This document shows, in pieces, positions 37,971 through 51,200 of a stretch of DNA of 64,000 bases. The notes beneath the pieces were generated by a model, which was given only the letters and a program-made list of their open reading frames with translations, was not told where the DNA came from and searched no databases. The position numbers and the translations under genes were made by a program. Origin of the DNA: Motacilla alba alba (taxonomy: Eukaryota; Chordata; Aves; Passeriformes; Motacillidae); contig NC_052046.1 of NCBI RefSeq assembly GCF_015832195.1, positions 45,890,473 through 45,954,472 of the forward strand. The letters run 5' to 3'. Within the stretch, counting starts at the first letter, position 1, and each line of letters begins with the position of its first letter.

Positions 37971-40900
37971 TCAAAGTATTTAGTGGTGAAAACATCCAAG
38001 TGAGGTCAGCTTTTTACTTACACAACATTCAGATAAAGAAAGCACTGGATTTTCATCCTGATTACATATGTCTTAGTTTAAATGCAATGAAAAGCTAAAG
38101 CATAGAGCTGTGGATTCTCCAAAAGGCTAAAACGTTTGAGATCTCTGGTTAAAGTGAGCTCAATGGTAAGAGAATAAGCATCTTCTCTTACCTGGGTTTG
38201 CATAAAGAAATTATGATAATGAATCATTCACACTGCAAAAATGTAAATATTAGTAAAGGACATTACTGTACATAAGGACTTTTTTTCTTTTATTTTCTTT
38301 TTTTGTTTAACTGTTATTTAGGGGCCTAAGCCCAAGCTTTTAGTGACTTAGTGACTTTCCCAAAACTACCCATGTAGAGACTTGCCCTTCCTCCAAGGTC
38401 TCTTCTGGAAGAAGATGCAGTAGCATTTCTGACTTCACTACTGCAGCCCACAGACTCAAGAGCACTGGACCTCTTTAAAAAAAAAAATAATGAAAAGATG
38501 AAAAGATAATGTGTTTATGATTTTTCATTGTATTTCTGCAGTGACATAACTATAACAAAAAACTGGGCAAGACAAAGCAGAATTGACACTGAATTGACTC
38601 TGTGACACAGATATTTTAAGAGATGACTAAAAGAAGAAAATTTTTTTCAACTTCTGTTCTGGTTATGAATGAACCTCAAGAGGCAGAGGGTCTTTTATTT
38701 TATACAATCACTTTCAGAAATCTAATGCATTTCTTCAAAAGCAACATTGCACAATTATAAGTATTGTAAATCATGTGTCTTTAACAAGCGATAAAAAGAG
38801 CAGAAAAGCTACATGCACAAATTAAACTGGAATAGTTTGAAAGGAAGTTCACAGCACTTTTTAATTATGTTACTGGTTTAAACATAACTATTCCACTATC
38901 TTCAAAGGAAAAAGATGACAACATCTGAGGAGTTCATTAGCTCTACATAAAGAACCAATTCACTTCAAAACTATGCAACTGTTTAAGTCTACGACACAGG
39001 GCAAAACAATGGCATCAATTCTATTTTCAGAGGAAAATGTATATAATTTAAACTCACATAAATAAGTTAATGAAAGTGAATAAACAGTGAATCAAAAGAA
39101 GTGTGCTAGCAATATGACTGCTTGCAGTGGCAGAAAACACTACTTATTTATTTGAAATTGTCCGAGGACAGAAGCATTTTAGAAATACTGCTGTTAATAT
39201 CTGAAAAAATTGTGAAAATATACTGGTATGTCAGATAAACAAAACTATAATTTTCTTTTTGTATGCTATGAATACTAAGAAAGTTTGTAGGAAATATATT
39301 GTGTTTGGGTATTTTTCTTCTTAGGAATTAATATAGGAAGCCTATTTCACATCCTTGAATGTCTGCAATGTAAAGAGAGAATAATGATCCTCTTTTAGCT
39401 CTTCTGTGCAAATATTGAAATTTTGCATTCAATATTAAATATTTTTGTTGCTTCTTTAGCATGTGAGTACCTCAAAATCCTATGATGTATCATACCAGAG
39501 AAATAAAATTACTTGCACTTCTTTGAAAGAGAAGTGAGATTGAGACACTTAGAAATATTCATTTGTGCTGAAAATCCAACTTCATTCTCCTGAATTCCAG
39601 GCTAATGTGTTCATTGCTGCACAGCAATGAAAAGCAATATAACATACACAACAAACCTTCTTTTATCTAACATCAACATAAGGTTAAAAAAAGTCATCAG
39701 TGCTGTAAGAAAGTACTGCACTAAATATACATATTTAGTATGCTTGAAGTCTGAAGGTCTCTAAAGAAGAGCAAAAATGGCTGGGATCCTTACTTAAGTT
39801 TCTGCTGGAGTCTTCCCTAGTTTAAGAAATGAACACACATGACAATCTTCAACCAGCCTAAATAATCTGCATAAATTTTATTAACTCAAGTTTATCTATT
39901 CTAATTTAATTTGAACATCTACAACATATTTATTTAATACACTCCCATATTTATACATCATTATATTTCACTGCCAGTGTATCTTTGCCATTTGTCACTT
40001 TAACAGTAGAAATAAATTAAGATGTCTTTGTTTGATTATTAAATATTGGCCACTGTTTGAAGGTACTCTCGATGAGCACAACTCCATGAAAAACGACAGA
40101 GTTATAATTTTTAAGTGCTGTTATTTGGAGGCTGTTTCACATACTGTTTCACATGCTTTTTCACATTGTGAAACCATATGTCCTAGGGAGAAGCACAAAG
40201 TCAATACTGCGACATATTCCTAGAAATTTCTGGCACATAGGAAAAGCAGGGGTTTATTAGAAAGAATCAGAAATACTTTGATACTGTTCTCAGTTGGAAC
40301 TAGGTACTGGATGGTAGCTTTTGATTAACATTACAATGTTTAAAATAGCCCCTGCTATTTTCCCCCTGAATCACAAAGATCGTTCTGGTACATCAGGAGT
40401 TGACTCTACAGGAAGAAATCAGACTTCCCTGCAATAAGCAGAAGCTTCTGACTAGTTACAGATCTATTTTTCAAAAATCTGTGGGTGTATGAGCTTGGCA
40501 TTTCCATGCTAAACAGGAGGAATACTATACTAAGGAGGACAGAAAAAGCTGCATATGGATTAGAAGGAAGAGATGCAAGAACTCCAGCCAGCTTCAAAAC
40601 TTACTGCATATGCTGGTCCACTCTCTATGATCCACTGCATCTCAGTGCTTAGCATCACCCTGTGCAACAACCTACTTGTCTAGGCTGTAAATTTGAATAT
40701 CTAAATAGTTAATTAATCTAGCCTGATTTTTTTTCAATCAAATGGTAGAAGATATAGTCTGACTCCTATCAGCCTTAAAAAAATTGCTGTAGTCTGTCAG
40801 CAGAAGTAAAACATAAGGCCTAGCATATTAGCTTCTGCAAAGCTGCAAATATTGGGAAATTCAGTTGGACAGACTAAGGCAGGAAGATGTGTTTTGCTTC

Positions 40901-41798
40901 CTTTTTTCCTTCCTATGATACGAAAAATCAAAATTTACTACTGTGGTGATGGTAATAAATAGAATTGCAATTATAAAACCACTGATCAGAAAACACTTCC
41001 TCTTGGTCTCACTTTCTTGTCATTACTGATAAAGTGGGGAAGAAATTATAGTTGCACATACTGTAATTATAATTAAGCCCAGTAATACACTGCCTACTTG
41101 GCACTATAAATCTGACTTCATTAGTACCCAAAGAAATACTACTTTGACTTGCACCTAACACAATCTCATACTGTGATAAGTATTTCAGGGCAACAGCTGG
41201 TTTCTGTTCAGCTGGTTTCTGATGAGTTTGCTATGCTTAGGACCAACTTCTGCCTTCCTTGTAGTTGGGCTGAATGCATGGCAATTAACCAAAGGGGTAA
41301 TACTTAAACCATACCATGTACATCCAGTTGAGAGTCCTAGCATAGCTAAGTTAGACATAGTAGCAGGCATAAATTCTGCTGAAGCTTCTCTCCTTACTTA
41401 ATGTTTATAATGATGTAGCTGCCTTAAAGGAATAGAAGCAGCCATGACCTGAGTTGCTGAGCTAGATTCTGCCAGTTGAGGAGTCCAGTTCTTGTCTCAG
41501 TGAACCCTAAGGAACATCATCAAGGTGACATCAGCAAGGATTATGGTTGTGGGGCTGGTTGTGGAATTCTCAGATGCCCATCATGGATGGAGAAGTTGCT
41601 AGACAAGGACAGTGACATCTCCTAGTATATTTGAAACTCTAGGGAGATCTAGGGAAATGAACCACGTGGAATGACGAAGTGAACATACTGTTTTATTATT
41701 TAGGAAGAAAGCAAATGAAACATCATATCATTGCACCTCATATGACAAGACTGAGCCATAGCTGATCATTCTCATATCTCCTTTCTGAAATGCTGAAG

Positions 41799-41840
41799 AG
41801 AACTGGACTTCACCATTCTAGAACTGGATTTTACCATTCT
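41799..41840. repeat. 21-bp tandem duplication
   Basis: Two copies of a 21-mer beginning AGAACTGGA and ending ACCATTCT lie end to end, with two differences in the middle (CTTC versus TTTT). Confidence 0.9.
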
Positions 41841-42838
41841 TCTCTTTTACTCATAAGAACCTTCAACCCTGCTTAAATGATATTAGGATATCATTAAACC
41901 CTAGTATTTAAAAAACAATTATATGATTTCTATGTACAGTACAGCAGCCAAGAAGTTGTACCTGTCTGGATAGTAGAGAGGTATGTTTTCTGTTTCCCAT
42001 CATCTTGTTCTCCAGTAGCAAGTGGATATCACAAAGGCAAAAAAAATAGTGAGAGTATAGTTGGGAGAATGGATTCAGTGCAGAAGCATTTTAGAATATC
42101 TGAGTTACATAAGAATTCATGGTTGAAGTCTTCTGAGGACATGCATTTGAATTTCTCTTCCTAGTCATGTTTTACACATCGCAGTTTAATTTGTTTTTCC
42201 ATAGTCAGTTCAGCCAAACAGAGAAGAAGCATATGGTAAAAATGTCCAAGAATATATTCATCCATTTTTTGAGTATAACAAGATTAAGTGAAATAAATGT
42301 TTCTCTCAATCCCCTCACAGAAGGGATCTGTCACATAACTCAGAGGTGATTAAAATTTAATTTGAAATATTTGTGGTTCTTAACATTCAAGCCATACCTC
42401 ACGAAGAGAAATGCAACTGTTATATAGGCTAGATTCTCTGTACTTAGAACCTACAAGGTAATCTTAAATGAGATCATACACTTAAAACACTCTCTGCTTC
42501 TGATATAGATATTTTTTCAAATCTTCAGAGCTATAATACTGCCTTTTATGACCAGTCCATGCATTTGAATTGATAGAAAACAACAAAGAAAATTGAATAG
42601 AAAAAGAAGTTCTTCAAGCATCCTGCAGCGATCACAGGATATTGTATGTTTGGCTTCTAACTCAGCTAGCAAACTGCATATGTAGAATATGTACTACTGC
42701 ATATATGAGTAGGTGCTATCCAAATAATGTAAGGGTTAAATCACTGTTGGCCCATGAATATTGGTTGTCACACCGACCTTTTTCTCCATGGTATGCTAGT
42801 GAAGCAAGAAAAACATCATGAGATGTTTAAAAATACAC

Positions 42839-42840
<2 letters not shown>

Positions 42841-42905
<65 letters not shown>
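42841..42905. repeat. TA dinucleotide microsatellite, about 32 units
   Basis: A perfect alternation of T and A runs for 65 nt. The poly-IY open frame read through it (42818-43027) is an artefact. The tract is self-complementary and likely to vary in length between individuals. Confidence 0.97.
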
Positions 42906-42908
<3 letters not shown>

Positions 42909-45900
42909 AAAATATACATCAAAATAGTATCTCTAAGTATATACAAATTGTATGCCAAATATCACTTTTGATATCTATTAAGTGTCCTCAGTTGAAGGAT
43001 GCAACATATGTAAGGGCATTTGCCTGACGGTAAATCTTGGGTTTACATCTATTTTATCATCTATTTTATCAAAGAATTAGCACAACTACTGATTTTAACA
43101 AACTCAGAATTACCCTCTGAATATTACAGTTCTGTGATGTGTTTGGACTCTCAACAGGGTTTCTGAGCTTTCTTTTTCTCCTTTTAACAAGTCCTTGCTC
43201 CTTCCAGATGGTCAGAAAGCTTGAAAACAGAATGTGAAAGCCCTGCCCTGCCCCACCATAGGTACTTCGCAATACCTCAATAGCCAAAAGGTGCGTCCAT
43301 GTTGCTCCTAGATGAACCATAACAGAAAGTCCAAAAAAAGGAAAGGTGATTTAACAGAGTGAAACTTTTAAGAATTAGACATAAATTAATTTGAGCTAAT
43401 TATTTTCCATCAGTTCATACAACATTTACCAGGGTAGTATACTTGAAACTGCATTAATTAATGTTTTATTCCTTTCTGAATTTCAGGTTAATGTGAAGAG
43501 AATTGTAGAATTTTATTGAAGCGCTCAAACACCTGTAACTTTTAACCACTATAATTTCTGAAAGAAACAATTTATAATAATTAGGGAAGAATCTAAAGTA
43601 GCTTTCAGAAGAAGATATTAATATATTCATATTACCAAGTTCTATTCACAGGATGCTGTTCCCAGCCTTTTGACATCTCAGGTGGGCATGTATTACTCTT
43701 TATAGTGCAAATCTGCTCTCTAGTGGCCAAAAGCACCACAACAATTTTATAGAAAAATTTTATAGAAAAATTCTTAGCTAATCCTGAGGTTATTAAGTAA
43801 ATTCATTGCTGTTTTGCAGAGTGGGTAATAAGAAAAAAATAAATAAACGAAATAGATATTTGGGTGACTGAACTTGAGAGTATGTAATTCTGCTCAGATC
43901 TGATAATTCCAGTTAATTTTTCTATCGGTACTAGATCAATCTCTTTTAATATAGCTTAAAATACAATTGAGGTGTGGTGGAAAATCTTAAGAAGAAATAT
44001 AAAAAATTAAAAAAACCTGAAAAAGCTAATGTAATACTGGCATGAATGGTGAATGAGTTTAGCATTTGAATCAGCAAGCTTGAAAGCTTGTAAGATAGAA
44101 ATGTCAACTGTCAATGCACATGCAGGTTATTAACTGCCAGTAACATTTCTTCCTCTTCAAACTATGAAGTAACCATAGAAATAGGAGATAACAATGCCAT
44201 TAGATCATTTCGATCATTTCCTCATTACATCTTTCCTTGCAGAAGTTTCCAAGGGAGACTTTTTAAAGAAAGACTGTGAATATAACTGAATTTAGAGTCT
44301 GCTCATTTCACTATGAAGACTAACACCTTGTTATTAGCTCCTGACATCATGACTATGTTTAGATTAGACTGGGTAGTACAACCCTTTCCAGCTTGTCAGC
44401 TACTTCACTCTTCATTTTAGTAATTTACACATGGATGTGTGCTTACTTATGAACACTGATAGATTAAACTGCAGCAGAATAACTAAATTTACCACAACTT
44501 CCACAGGTTAGTACCTGGCTGAAATAGATAAATGGGTGAGGAATGAACCACTAGTTTCTAGTCCAGGAAGTAAAGGCTACCCAACACTGGCCGTTTTAAT
44601 ATGCAGAAATTCAGCAGGAGTTAGGTGTGCATTTTTGACTGTCACAGAAAAGAGGGTGATGACCAATTCTGCCACAGCCATAGCCTCCAAGGCACCTGAT
44701 ATTTGAGAGGATATTGGCAGACTAAAATTGAGCATATTGGTAAGATAAAATTGAGTTTTATAAACAGTTAAGAGGATTTAACTCTCCTAAGAAATATTGG
44801 AATTCTCCTTACATCAATTAAGTTGTATGATATTTGGTGGGTTTCTCAGATGTTCAGTAAAAGGGAAATAAAAAAGAGTGAGAAAAAAGTGGATGAATAC
44901 AAAAAATGAGGCTGTGCTTCATAACAATCAGAGATTTCATAGAGCATGCTGATTTTCTTAATTGCCAGCCCTTACATTTGTGAAGATAAGGAAAACAGCT
45001 TTTGGAAGTTCTCTTTTTAAGCACTGCAGTTAAAGGTTTATATAATCTGAAGTCCTGACTCTTGTTTTGCAAAAGAGAAACTAATTTCTCATTTACATGT
45101 ATAAAGGCACACAGATGCCAAACCTATGCAACTGTCTACCAAGAACAGCTATAAATAGCTAATCCTTTAGCACTTTCCTCTTGATACATTTCTGCACTGC
45201 AGTACTGCACATAGTCCTTTGCTGCACACTCCTTATAATATAATTAGAGAAGATTCCCAAATAAAGCCAGCTGATCCCTGCCCCAAACAGGTTGCAATCT
45301 AAGGCACCAAAGTGTCAACCACTGAACGTAATTACCAGGATGAGGGAGACAGACCGACTGGTCTCTATAACCAAAACATCACAGAGCAGCAGCTGCCTAA
45401 CTAGCAAAAACATGCTATGCTGACACAGTGTAGAAGATTCTCTCCCTGGAGACTTAGAGGGGGCAATAAATTGCTTCATGTTTGCATAAAACTCCTTGCA
45501 TTTTGCAGTGCTTGCAGATTTTTGCTATGACAAGGCTGCTGTACAAAGCTAATCAAAGGCCTGTGTGAAGTAGACACAGGTATTTTGTTTTGTGCAAAGA
45601 AAAAAAAAGTAGTTACGGCAAATTAGCTCCTGGGGAAGCAAGTTGTTCAACTGTGTATAAACCAGACATCTTGCTGTTCTCTCCCAGGTATATCTTAGAT
45701 AGCCACTTAGATGGTCCAAGTGTATGTTGCTATTTCCCACAATATTATATTACAGCATGAAAAAAATACCAGCAGCACTAAATTTAAACTTATCTTGGCC
45801 CAAAGTCAAACTGTAATCTCAAAGGATACCAATTAAACTTAAATACAGAAATATTTACATCAGGATGGATGTAAAATTCAAAGACACAAACTTTTAATAC

Positions 45901-48136
45901 AGTTTGAGACTTGAAATTTAAAATAAATCTGGAGATTATTTCCTGTGGAATCACTGCTACAAAAGAGTTCAGAAAAGTTACCTGGATTTTCTTATTGGAC
46001 TACCCAGGAGAGTTAAGTGGTAAGAAAACATATGTATCTGCAGTTCCCTGGCTGATCTGTGTACACATGGTAAGTGTACAAGGAAACCTCATGCTCTGCC
46101 TTCATAAGGTGACAGTGAAGCTCAGACACGAGTTATACACATCACGTTTTGTAATTAACCAAGGATTTCCCCTTCTACTCACACTCTCTGACAATGGGAT
46201 ATTACTACTGTGTAATTTTTCTTTTGCACAGTATTGTTTAAAAGCACTTGCACAACAATAAAAGATTTACATTAAGCACAAAAGGCTGCCCTTAGCTAAC
46301 CAGTCCGAAGTTAATACATTTTTAAGTCACTGCTTTGCATATGTAGTATCCCATAACTGTAAGATTAGTACTAATATAACTTGATGTTTTTAGGAAGCAT
46401 TGGGTCAGTAATACTTGCAGCGCTTCTAAAGGACTTGAAAAAATAGAGTCACAGCACTGTTGCTCACAGCATAATTGATTGCAGAAATTGCTATCATCCT
46501 GGGCTAATGTTTTGCAGGTGGTCAAAGAGAAGGAAGCTGGAAGACATACATATATGCGAACTATGATTTTCATGTGAGGGTCAAGCTATAGTAAGACATT
46601 TATATTAAACCTGAGAGGGTGAGTGATGATCACAAAAAGTAGAAACATTGAACAACAGTGGAGAAGCGGTGGAAGACCTCATGGTTAAGACAACATTCTT
46701 CACAGCAGGATGATCAGGAAGAAGCAACTAGCCACAGGAAGAATCTAGGACAGTATATCATATATAGGAATTATATTTTTTTCCAATGAAATAGTGTCAA
46801 AATTTAAATCTTTCTGGCTTGATATTTTTCCATAATTTTTTCCATAAACTTTCCATAAAAGTTGCTTTTTGTTTTTGAACACTGATAAAAAAATTGCTCA
46901 ACAGCATAATACAATTGGCAGTTTGAGCAATAAAATGGTAATCTTTTGAGGGATATTCATTGCTTTAGGACTTGCAAGTTTACTGACTTATAAGAAAATA
47001 TAAAGCATGTTTCATAAGAATGGAAAACTGTCTCTGTCTAATGCCCCAAAACAGGGCCCAGAATTATATTTTAGTTTTCCTTTTGGTGTCCATTCAATAT
47101 TAAAAATGAAATTTTTCAACTGCAATCTTTTCCTCACCAGCTAAGTTATTTACTAATCCATTGACTTGAACATAGATCAATAATGCTAAAAGCAAAAATA
47201 TCCAGCCTCTTCTGTTCCTGCAAAAACTCACGAAGTCCTCCCTCAAAAAGCCCAGCAATGAAAACCAAGAAAAACCTTAGATTTATATTACATTTAAGTG
47301 CATTAAACAGCTAATAAATGTTTGAGGGACAACTGCTGTAACTTGAATAATAAAAACCATGTAATGGATTATTCACCACATGTTAAGCTCCCCCTTCAAC
47401 AGTCTATTTCCCTATAATCCTAGCAAAAATGTTTTCTGCAACATCACTGTGTCTTTGCATTTCAGCACTTGCAATCCCCCTCAGAAATTACCTAAAGGCC
47501 ACTGTTCTACTGCTTGTGCATTTTCACTCAGCACCTATTCCCATGTTGTCAGAGCTTCTGCTAGGGCTTAAAACAGCATGGCTAACATCAACCATGTGTT
47601 GTTTGTACTTTCATCCTTCCCCCAGGGAGGAAATGTACTGTAAAGAGTTCTGCTTTCAAGGTGGTTTGCTTTTATTGTTGTGGTGGGTTTTTTGTGGCCC
47701 AGGTGAAAAATTATCTTATGTGAGATTTAGTCCAAAAAATAGAAATTTGTTCAGACTCATCCTGACAAACTGAGTCAGCAATGTTCCCTTGGTGGGTGAC
47801 ACAGCACACCTCAAGGGTCTTCTAGGTGCAACTTCAGTATTACCTTGTGGGTGAGAGATGGTCTTACCCCATTCACAGCAGTGTCAGGGCCAGAGAAAAA
47901 GCTCCAATAGCTAGAGTTTCAGGTGGAAACCAGAGACACAAATACCTATGGACTTGGTGCAAGGCACCAAGCAGGGAAATGTTAAATTTCTGAGCACTAT
48001 TAAGGCTAAGATCTATGTACAGTCTGTATGGTAGCCTAAATTTGTGGTGTATGCATTTTTTTCTGTAATTAATACACTAAATCATAGATGCAGTCTAGAA
48101 AATAGGGGATGCATGTTATTCTGAGCCTTTTCCTAC

Positions 48137-48205
48137 ATTCCCTTGTGTTTTGTGGGTTTTTTGTAAGTTTGGTTGGTTTTTTTGTTGGTTTTTGTTTTGT
48201 TGGAT
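48137..48205. repeat. T/G-rich low-complexity tract
   Basis: About 70 nt of GTTTT/GGTTTTT-type units on the + strand, the complement of the CAAA-type tracts seen elsewhere in the window. Confidence 0.8.
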
Positions 48206-51200
48206 TTCTTTAAGCAGAGCCAGTCCATATAGTTCAGAGCTCTGGTATGTTTTTCACAATTTTTTCTGATCCCCATGATTATTTTGATTTGCCTTTTCTG
48301 AAATTGCCCTAGGTAGTTGAGCTTCAGCAGCAATACAATATTTTCATCAACAAAGCACATAAGATAGTGTTAATAGTTGTTTATAGTGAACACACTGACA
48401 ATGTGCTACACTCGGAAGTCAAAAGTTATTTGAAAAATCCTTATGACAGATATGAGCAGCAAAACTGTATTTAATATTTCACTTTTGTCTTTACAGTGCA
48501 TTGTAAAGACATATTTCTTGGCTAAATGCCCCAAATTAATAGAAATACTCTTAGTGATCAGAAATGCCTTTTATTAGCCTCCTAAAGAATAAAACACCAC
48601 AAGAACAGAGAAATGTATGTTTGAAAGAAGCTTCAGCAGCTGTCTAATGTGTGGAACAGATTTTCCTAATGGAAAACTAACATAACAGTGTTTCATTAAA
48701 ATTACACAACTGAAAATAGACACGATATCAAGATTAAATTGTACTTTTTTTTTTCCAATGAAATATCACTGTGCCCCAATCTAAAATTCCCCTGACAATT
48801 GCTCTGACACACTTTACATATTAAGCAGATTTTCAAGAAGTATATTAGTATAGCTCTTGCCTTTTATCCATTGATGTATTTTCTAGATACTGGATCAAGT
48901 CTGCTAACCAATCCCACCCAAGTTCCATATACTTTAAAAATAATTTAGTTGCAATGGTTGCTGAAATCTGTAACTTTTACTTTCCTTCAACATTGTTGCA
49001 TGAAGTCAATATTCAAATGCCTTCAGTGCACTTCCTCTTGCTGGCAGCAGATGTCCCCTTGTGCTCAACATTTAGCATTTGTAAAAAAGGCTAGTTGCAA
49101 AATGGCATGAACTGTTTTCATCTGCTGAGCAACATAATGTTTTTACTTTAGTCATTTCCACAAAGGTCTGGGAATAGGCAAAATGCGTTGCTTCCATGTT
49201 TATGTAAATGTAAGACTGAAGGATCAGGAGAAAATACCAAAATTCTGTAAATCTCAATTCAGTTCTCACTTTATGCTTTAAAACAAACAAAAAAGGAGGA
49301 GGATTATTCTTAGGTAACTTTTCCAATTTGCCACAAAAATAATGAGTCAGTCTTCTACCCTGGGATTCCTTGGTTGGTATATTTCATCTCTAACACAGAA
49401 TCTGAATTTTGAATTTGAGGATGATCCCCATCCTCACATTCTGATTTTGGCAGATGAGGGATCCAAATCAGAAAGCAAGTACAAAAAATTGAAAAGTTTG
49501 GATTTTATGTCTTTTATTTAATCTTGCATTTTTGAGAACAGCTAAATTTCCAAGTGTGCACTACTAAAGTAAGCATAAGTTTGCCACTTTGGATACCAGG
49601 ACATTATGGCTCTTCTAAGATAGTAAGAGCAAGAGTAATCCTCCTGAGTCAGTGATTGCAGACAACCGGCTACTAGAGCAACTGCTAGCTGCTAGAGCTA
49701 CTTCAGTGAGGTTATAGAAGTCTACAGCACTCATCAAGAATTGCTTTGTTGGTGAGATCTCAGGATCTACCCAAAAATTACATTTTTTCAGACCCTGCTT
49801 ATTCTTTCAAACCCTTAAACATATGTGTGGTTAAGGACAGGGAAAGGGGGCAGTGGCAAGCCTTGTTTCTGTAGCTAGCCACATATGTCCAATTTTGGTT
49901 AAAATATTTAACAGAAAAATCACATGGAGAATGTACTGTAATTTTGCAAATGTTTTTTAGCATTTTTTTCTCCATATGGAATAAAGAAATGTGTCTGGGA
50001 ATGCTGGTGCCACAATTCCAAATACTTATTGTCTCATTCACTTCCTGATGAGATCCATATACAAAAAGCCTTGAAATATGAAATGACTGTAAAAGCTCCT
50101 ATTGCAAAAGCCACCCATTTCATGATAAGACTATTGACAATTAAACAATGTGTTATTCTTCTTTCACCAGCAGTGCTTAGAGCAGAAAGAAACACGGGTA
50201 ATGTTACAGCCTCACAAAACAACACAGAATCTTCAGGCACTACTTAAATGACACAGAATTTAACAAGTGGCTTTCTTTTCTTTCTACATAACTACAAACA
50301 CATTCCAATGAATCATGCCAAGACTTTTTACCTACCAGGTACAGAAGGAAATAAGATTTGCTTAGAAGTACCTCTAAATGTTACCAATTGTTTTCTGGCT
50401 TTGATGAAATGTAAATGTTGTATAATTGGAAAAATGTGGCAAGTCTAGGAAGACAGAAAGTGATTACTTCCTGGTTTTGATAGCAATTCACAGAGCTGGT
50501 AGAGTTGATCAGCTTCTTTGTATGGAAATTTAGCAAAAAGTATCTTTTTCAAGGGTAAATAATTTACTAGACTTTTCTCCAAATTTTTTGCCTCCCCCGA
50601 AGGATCAACTATTTGCATTTGGATCAGTCGGTGATCTCTGTTACAGCTGAAGAAAGTAAGCTCCCATTTCACATTCTTTTCTACTTGTGAACTGCCCTGA
50701 GAGTGAACATGTTTGTCCTTTCCTGTCTTCTGGAAAAATCAATCATTATATCTGGAGTTGCTCCATTTACTATGTTTAAGCAAAGACCAACTGATTATAA
50801 GCTGTTTTTTCATCTTACATATTAATTAAGGCTACTGTTGTCTTTTAAAATAAACACTCAGAGTATAGAAATAAAATTTGCAAAGAAGAATTAGCAACTG
50901 AAAATCAGCTTGCTTGCTTCCAAAGCCAAAAAGGCACAAGCTAGGTGAGCTCCAGGCCACTGCATTTCTCAGAACGCTATTCTAAGACATCAGCAGTCCT
51001 ATTTTTAATGTGAATTTTAAAGTGAAACAATGGTATAAATGGGAATTTATATTAAAAATATCCTATCATTAGAACAACAAAATTGAAGCCATTTTCTTCA
51101 AGAGAAGGGGGAAAAAATCTGTTGGGGTAATTCAGGAATAATTAGGAGAATATTCAGATGGAGTACAAGCTATGTTGTGACAATTTTTTCACTTGAAACT

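Noticed and set aside
42818..43027. 69-residue frame with an alternating Ile-Tyr tract
   Set aside because: It is a translation of the TA microsatellite.
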